From: SOJA01 sp964598485
Lineage (GTDB): Archaea > Thermoproteota > Bathyarchaeia > Bathyarchaeales > Bathycorpusculaceae
DNA length: 64,000 bases
Direction of reading: 5' to 3'
Assembly (NCBI GenBank): GCA_964598485.1
Contig: CAZRCD010000002.1
Location: 62,001 to 126,000 of the forward strand
Both the position numbers and the translations under genes were made by a program. Shown piece by piece: positions 60,146 to 64,000 of the stretch (positions are counted from its first letter, which is position 1; every line of letters starts with the position of its first letter). The notes beneath the pieces are model-generated. The model was not told where the DNA came from. It worked only from the letters and a program-made list of their open reading frames with translations, and did not search any database.

Positions 60146-60853
60146 GTGTTGGTGGAGAAAGTGGAGAAGGATAGTAGTTCTCCCTCAGTGTTGGCGATGA
60201 TTGCGGCGCTGAATGAGGAGGAAGGAATAGGTCCTACCTTAGCGGAGCTTAGAGAGGTTTTGAAGGGTCCAAGGTTTTTGGTTGTTGACGGCAACAGCGC
60301 GGATAGGACGGTTGAATTTGCTAAGGATATGGGGGCTGAAGTTTTGTTTCAGGAAGGGTCAGGTAAGGGGCAGGCTATTGCGCAGGCGATTAGGCATGTT
60401 GATTCTGATGTGAAGTATGTGGTTTTTATTGATGCGGATTATACTTATCCGGCGGAGTATCTGGTTGAGATGGTGAGGGTTTTGGAGGAAAACCCGCAGG
60501 TTGGTATGGTGTGTGGAAACAGGTTTAACGCTCACTTCCACTTGGGCAGAATGCATAGCGTGCTCTACACGGGCAATAGATTGTTGGCCTTTGTGCATAA
60601 TTTGTTGAATGGGGTGCAGATGCGTGATCCATTAACGGGTTTGAGGGTTGTGCGCTGGGGAATATTGAGAGATTGGAAGCCGAAATCGAAAGGTTTCGAC
60701 TTGGAAGTGGAATTGAACCATTATGTGGAAAGGAAAGGCTATGGCATAGTGGAAATCCCCATATATTACAGAGTACGATTAGGAGAAAAGAAGCTGAAGG
60801 TTAAGCATGGATTTTCAATTTTGAAAAGGATCTTGTTAGAGAGCACGTATTAG
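60146..60853 (+). CDS. Family 2 glycosyltransferase (dolichol-phosphate, AglJ-like)
   Basis: 235 residues from a GTG. MIAALNEEEGIGPTLAEL, FLVVDGNSADRTVEFA, and the DxD motif FIDADYTYP (about 98-106) match DPM1/AglJ-type GT2 enzymes. KSKGFDLEVELNHYVERKGYGIVEIPIYY is the conserved end of the catalytic domain. No C-terminal membrane helices follow. It probably charges dolichol phosphate with a sugar for N-glycosylation. Two of its tails are repeated nearby. Confidence 0.88.
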   Translation: MLVEKVEKDSSSPSVLAMIAALNEEEGIGPTLAELREVLKGPRFLVVDGNSADRTVEFAKDMGAEVLFQEGSGKGQAIAQAIRHVDSDVKYVVFIDADYTYPAEYLVEMVRVLEENPQVGMVCGNRFNAHFHLGRMHSVLYTGNRLLAFVHNLLNGVQMRDPLTGLRVVRWGILRDWKPKSKGFDLEVELNHYVERKGYGIVEIPIYYRVRLGEKKLKVKHGFSILKRILLESTY

Positions 60854-61136
60854 TTTTAAGTGTGCGTGTCGTGTTTTGTTTAGTAGTGGTAGTGCAGCGC
60901 TCTAGGAAAGAGTGGGTGCTTAAGTGTTGTTGTTGATAGGGGGAGGGGGTCTACAACAACAAATGCTCTTGAGATTATGAAGGAATTGCCTATTTATTAT
61001 AGGGCTAGAGTTGGGAAGAAAAAGCTGAAGTTGAAGCATGGTTTCACTATTTTGAGGAGAATTCTGGTTGAAGCTCTAAGTTAATTCTGAATCTGAATTA
61101 GATGTTCAGAAGCATTTTGTAAAAGGGGAATAGAAG
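60854..61136 (+). pseudogene. GT2 fragment and tail (second broken copy)
   Basis: 60924-61084 reads VVVDRGRGSTTTNALEIMKELPIYYRARVGKKKLKLKHGFTILRRILVEALS then stop, joining an N-terminal GT2 segment straight to a GT2 tail, so about 130 residues are deleted. It starts with the second copy of the 65-nt repeat. The first ~70 bases of the region hold nothing recognisable. Confidence 0.6.
60924..60988 (+). repeat. 65-nt repeat, copy 2
   Basis: It differs from 57844-57908 at two of 65 bases while the flanks are much more diverged. The inverted CAACAACAA/GTTGTTGTTG arms and GGGGGAGGGGG loop are kept. Confidence 0.8.
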
Positions 61137-61247
61137 ATGGTTTTTAGAGTCGTGAAAGCGTTCGAGAAGGCGGATATGAATTGTTGCGATGTTTCCGGTT
61201 CTAGAGTTTCTGTGGACTGTCGGGTGGATTTTAACCTATATTGGTGA
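61137..61247 (+). CDS. 36-residue cysteine-containing small ORF, copy 2
   Basis: ATG at 61137 with AAAAGGGGAA upstream, 36 codons, beginning MVFRVVKAFEKADMNCCD, with cysteines at 16, 17 and 28. Same length and same position after a GT2 tail as the ORF at 58129. The two genes differ at about half their residues yet have no stop or indel. Confidence 0.35.
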   Translation: MVFRVVKAFEKADMNCCDVSGSRVSVDCRVDFNLYW

Positions 61248-61309
61248 ACGGTGAAAGTTATTTCTGCTTATTCTAGTTCAGAAGTTTTGAAATTGATGGG
61301 TGTGTTGAG

Positions 61310-61375
61310 GTGAGCGGATTTTCGAAGGTTTTGGTAGCTAGAAAATTCATAATAGTGTGGTTGGGGGAACGGTGA
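61310..61375 (+). pseudogene. Epimerase start remnant
   Basis: GTG at 61310 with GAGGTGAG reads MSGFSKVLVARKFIIVW..., matching the first ten residues of the GalE-like gene (KGFSRVLV) and then diverging before stop. It runs into the wecB start. Confidence 0.4.
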
Positions 61376-62715
61376 ATCTTATATTATTGGTCGCGGGAAC
61401 GAGACCCGAAGTAATAAAGCTTTCGCCACTAATTAAGTGGTTGCGGAAACTCAAAGTAGATTTTAGATTCGTTTGGAGTGGGCAGCATTATGACTATGAG
61501 CTTAGTAAAGTGTTTTTTGAAGAACTTGGGCTTCCTGAGCCTGATATAAACTTAGATATCAGAAGTGGAAGTCACTCCGTTCAGACTGCGAAGGCAATGG
61601 TTCGCTTGGAGAAGGTAATATCTCGGTTTGAACCTTCACTTGTAGTATCTGAGGGAGACACTAATACTGTGGCGGCTGCTGCTTTAACGGCTATAAAATC
61701 TCATGTGCCTTTTGCTCATGTTGAGGCTGGATTAAGAAGTTACGATAGAACAATGCCTGAGGAAGTTAACAGAATTGTTGCCGATTCGTGTTCTGAACTT
61801 CTGTTTGCACCAACAGAGTTGGCAGTTGCGAACTTGACGCATGAAGGAATACCCTTAAGGAAAATACATTTAACGGGCAATACTGTGGTTGATGTGGTAA
61901 TTGAGTGTAAGGAAAAGGCTAAGCGAAGGAGCATGAAGCTATTAGAAGAACTGGACATAAATCCATATGAGTATTTGTTAGTAACATTGCATAGGCAAGA
62001 AAACACGGATGTTTCCTCTAATTTATCGAGTATAATTGGAGCTGTCTCGGTGCTCAGTGAAAGGTATAAGATTGTTTTTCCAATTCATCCGCGAACACAA
62101 AGTAAACTTAAGGCGGCGGGAATCCTTAACACTCTTAAGAGACGAGGAAAACTGGCTGTTATTCCACCTCAAGGATACTTTGAATTTCTGGGTCTTCTAT
62201 CTAACAGTTTGACGGTGCTAACTGACAGTGGGGGGGTCCAAGAAGAAGCTCTCACGTTAGGTGTACCAACCGTAACGTTAAGGTACAACACGGAGAGACC
62301 GGAAACTGTTCTGTACGGAATAAATGTGCTTGCGGGCACGGAGCCAGAAGCTATAGTCAAGCTGACTGAGAATCAAGTGCAAAGATCTGAAGAAATAAGG
62401 AAAAACTCAGGGAAGAAGCCGAATCCGTTTGGAGAGGGAGATGCTGGTGAGAGAATAGCTGTTGCGATGAAGAATGCAGTTGAGAATGGGATTGAAGTAG
62501 AAGCAAGCGACACTAGAAATGATCCATACATCGTATACGCGCTTATAAACTCTGAACAACTCTGCAAGATAGACGGCAGTTTTGAAATTTTAACAGTGTA
62601 CAATCAAGCTGGGTATTCAGAAGTGTTATCGGAGCATAAGAATTCCAACGTTACAAAAGGCAAAATCCTCGTAAGGGCACCGCTAAAAACAATTGTGAAA
62701 CTTCTTAAAGAATGA
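61372..62715 (+). CDS. wecB: UDP-N-acetylglucosamine 2-epimerase with C-terminal extension
   Basis: 447 residues from the GTG at 61372, chosen because TGGGGGAACG precedes it (a GTG at 61357 is possible). LLVAGTRPEVIKLSPLI, GQHYDYELS, EGDTNTVAAAA, HVEAGLRSYDRTMPEEVNR and LTDSGGVQEEAL...RYNTERPETV are the WecB motifs. It makes UDP-ManNAc. About 70 residues after the usual end (NDPYIVYALINSEQLCKIDG...VLVRAPLKTIVKLLKE-like) are an unrecognised extra domain. Confidence 0.9.
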   Translation: MNLILLVAGTRPEVIKLSPLIKWLRKLKVDFRFVWSGQHYDYELSKVFFEELGLPEPDINLDIRSGSHSVQTAKAMVRLEKVISRFEPSLVVSEGDTNTVAAAALTAIKSHVPFAHVEAGLRSYDRTMPEEVNRIVADSCSELLFAPTELAVANLTHEGIPLRKIHLTGNTVVDVVIECKEKAKRRSMKLLEELDINPYEYLLVTLHRQENTDVSSNLSSIIGAVSVLSERYKIVFPIHPRTQSKLKAAGILNTLKRRGKLAVIPPQGYFEFLGLLSNSLTVLTDSGGVQEEALTLGVPTVTLRYNTERPETVLYGINVLAGTEPEAIVKLTENQVQRSEEIRKNSGKKPNPFGEGDAGERIAVAMKNAVENGIEVEASDTRNDPYIVYALINSEQLCKIDGSFEILTVYNQAGYSEVLSEHKNSNVTKGKILVRAPLKTIVKLLKE

Positions 62716-62840
62716 AAGGCACCTCTTTAATAACTGATTGGCCCTGTGGAGTTATTATTAAGTTTGCCAGAAATGATTTGTAAGCCTTGGTTCAGAGACG
62801 TTGAGTGTAGAAAAATTAAGCCAAAAAGTCCATAAGTTGT

Positions 62841-63851
62841 GTGAAGATTTTGAGGAGAGTAACCTTAAGGGTTGCCGTTACTGGATTGGGTAAGATGGGG
62901 CTACTCCATGCTAGTATTTTAAATACTTTGTCTAATATTGAACTTACTGCGTTATGCGACAAAAGTGCCTTAATTCGTAAATTTTGTAAGAAAATATTTA
63001 ATAGGGTTCAGGTAGTGGATGATGTGGAGAAGCTCTCTGATTTAGATCTTGATGCAGTTTACATAACGACACCTATACTCTCTCATTTTCTTGTTACTAA
63101 GACTATATACTCAAAGGGAATAGCGCGTAATGTGTTTGTTGAAAAAACACTTGCATCTAGTTACGGAGAAGCGAAGGAGTTATTTGGGTTAGCTAAAAAT
63201 TTTGGGGGTAGTAACATGGTTGGCTACATGAAAAGATTTGCTGCTACTTTTAGGAAGGCTAAGGATTTACTGAATCAAGAGACGTTAGGAGACGTAATTT
63301 CTTTTGATGCATATGCTTACTCGTCAGATTTTTTGGGGATTAAGAAAATTTCAAGAACTTCTGCGTCTAGAGGAGGGGTCCTTAGAGATTTGGGGGCCCA
63401 TGTTATAGACTTAGCGCTTTGGTTCTTTGGCGACTTGGAGGTTGACTCCGCTAAGCTGGAACCATTAGGCGAGAGAGGTTCTGAAGGTTCTGCATACTTC
63501 AGTGTTAAGAAATCTGATGGCTTAGAAGGACGGCTTAACATATCATGGTGTATGAAGAACTATCGGATGCCTGAGTTTGGACTAGTGATTAGGGGTTCTG
63601 AAGGGATTATGAGGGTGAATGACGATAAGGTGGAGTTAAAGCTGAATGATGGAAAATCATCTAGGTGGTATAGACATGATCTTAACGATAACGTGGGTTT
63701 TCTGCTGGGAACACCAGAATATTTCCGTGAGGATGAATGCTTCATTAAATCGGTATTGAATGGTGGTGATGCGGAACCTAGTTTCTGCACTGCTTCAAAA
63801 GTTGATTACATTATTGATCAAGTAAAATATAGAGCTGGTAAAAATGAGTAA
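62841..63851 (+). CDS. Gfo/Idh/MocA-family oxidoreductase
   Basis: 336 residues from a GTG. VAVTGLGKMGLLHASIL (about 12-28) binds NAD(P); EKTLAS is the catalytic EKP-like loop with Thr for Pro; GGVLRDLGAHVIDLALWFFGD (about 174-194) holds the D..H site. These enzymes oxidise sugar nucleotides such as UDP-GlcNAc or UDP-ManNAc derivatives. Next to wecB it probably continues the same sugar pathway. It overlaps the next gene by 7 bases. Confidence 0.88.
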   Translation: MKILRRVTLRVAVTGLGKMGLLHASILNTLSNIELTALCDKSALIRKFCKKIFNRVQVVDDVEKLSDLDLDAVYITTPILSHFLVTKTIYSKGIARNVFVEKTLASSYGEAKELFGLAKNFGGSNMVGYMKRFAATFRKAKDLLNQETLGDVISFDAYAYSSDFLGIKKISRTSASRGGVLRDLGAHVIDLALWFFGDLEVDSAKLEPLGERGSEGSAYFSVKKSDGLEGRLNISWCMKNYRMPEFGLVIRGSEGIMRVNDDKVELKLNDGKSSRWYRHDLNDNVGFLLGTPEYFREDECFIKSVLNGGDAEPSFCTASKVDYIIDQVKYRAGKNE

Positions 63852-64000
63852 CGAAAGAAAAAAGTTGTTGCTGGTTGGTGATAACCCGTTTCATGGTATA
63901 AGTCATCTCTCACAAGAGCGGGCTAGAGTTAGAGGTGATGCGATTACTCATGCAGAGTACGATGCTGAGTTGGTTATGACTTCAGTTGAGAATGGAGCTG
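63845..64000 (+). CDS. Unknown protein, N-terminal part (runs off the window)
   Basis: ATG at 63845 overlaps the preceding stop; 52 residues are visible, including LLLVGDNPFHGISHLSQERARVRGDAITHAEYDAELVMTSVENGA. The DNPFHGISHLS motif suggests an enzyme, possibly a TIM barrel, but I do not recognise the family. It is co-transcribed with the oxidoreductase. Confidence 0.6.

Noticed and set aside
1..64000. CRISPR array, rRNA or insertion sequence
   Set aside because: No regularly spaced repeats, rRNA-like segments or transposase frames were seen on either strand.

Overview
This window is archaeal. The evidence is TATA/BRE-type promoters, many TTG and GTG starts with GGAGG-like sites, a UbiA-type lipid prenyltransferase fragment, a PhoU with an AbrB-like N-terminus, HypA with a Mrp/MinD-type HypB, DUF1616 and AglJ-like glycosylation genes. 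Heterodisulfide reductase (Hdr) and F420-non-reducing hydrogenase (Mvh) genes occur without any methanogenesis gene in view. Together with tungsten aldehyde oxidoreductase and a sodium-pump decarboxylase, this suggests an anaerobic, Bathyarchaeia-like lineage; that placement is inference. No rRNA, tRNA or CRISPR array was recognised.

Layout. 0-2.6 kb: end of a UbiA-family gene, a sugar nucleotidyltransferase and a thioredoxin reductase. 2.7-9.8 kb: a redox operon of HdrA split by an inserted GltD-like NADPH module, an HdrA-MvhD fusion and an NfnA/NfnB-like pair. 9.8-19.7 kb: a nucleotidyltransferase/HTH pair, MgtC, the hydrogenase maturation genes hypB, hypA, hypE and hypF-hypC-hypD, and a DUF885 peptidase. 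20.0-24.2 kb: a [NiFe]-hydrogenase of group 4 type with HdrB but no membrane subunit. 24.3-26.7 kb: a sulfur-relay operon (TusA, YeeE/YedE transporter, three DsrE/F/H-like proteins). 26.9-29.5 kb: DUF2061, an Hsp20-like protein, PhoU and a ribbon-helix-helix protein fused to a GcvH-like domain that lacks the lipoyl lysine. 29.6-43.3 kb: a giant operon with a GltD-like protein lacking the NAD(P)H domain, two double-length HdrA proteins, three MvhD proteins (two fused to winged helices), HdrC, HdrB, MvhG, MvhA and a maturation protease. 43.4-45.7 kb: aldehyde ferredoxin oxidoreductase and its ferredoxin. 45.9-50.3 kb: BirA and a biotin-dependent sodium-pumping decarboxylase. 50.4-51.5 kb: an M24 peptidase.

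From about 51.5 kb the window changes character. It holds a candidate hairpin RNA, small hypothetical and membrane genes, a GalE-like epimerase, several toxin-antitoxin-like pairs (PIN/RHH, DUF4258-like/DUF2283, RelE, VapC/AbrB, DUF433/DUF5615), a GT2 glycosyltransferase, WecB and a Gfo/Idh/MocA oxidoreductase. Between these lie broken copies of the epimerase, the glycosyltransferase and the DUF1616 gene. A 65-nt repeat and a pair of exactly 36-codon related small ORFs are part of this debris. The region looks like a recombining surface-polysaccharide locus.

How the genes work together (inference): H2 oxidised by MvhAG passes electrons through MvhD to HdrA flavins, which bifurcate them to ferredoxin and to HdrB or another low-molecular-weight acceptor. 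NfnAB-like and GltD-like modules connect this to NADPH. AOR and the second hydrogenase exchange electrons with ferredoxin. The Hyp proteins mature both hydrogenases, and the decarboxylase turns oxaloacetate decarboxylation into a sodium gradient. The Tus/Dsr operon and the GcvH-like protein hint at sulfur trafficking linked to Hdr. The strongest candidates for undescribed biology are the HdrA/GltD fusions and deletions, the MvhD-winged helix fusions, the Met-for-Lys RHH-GcvH fusion and the anchor-free HdrB hydrogenase.
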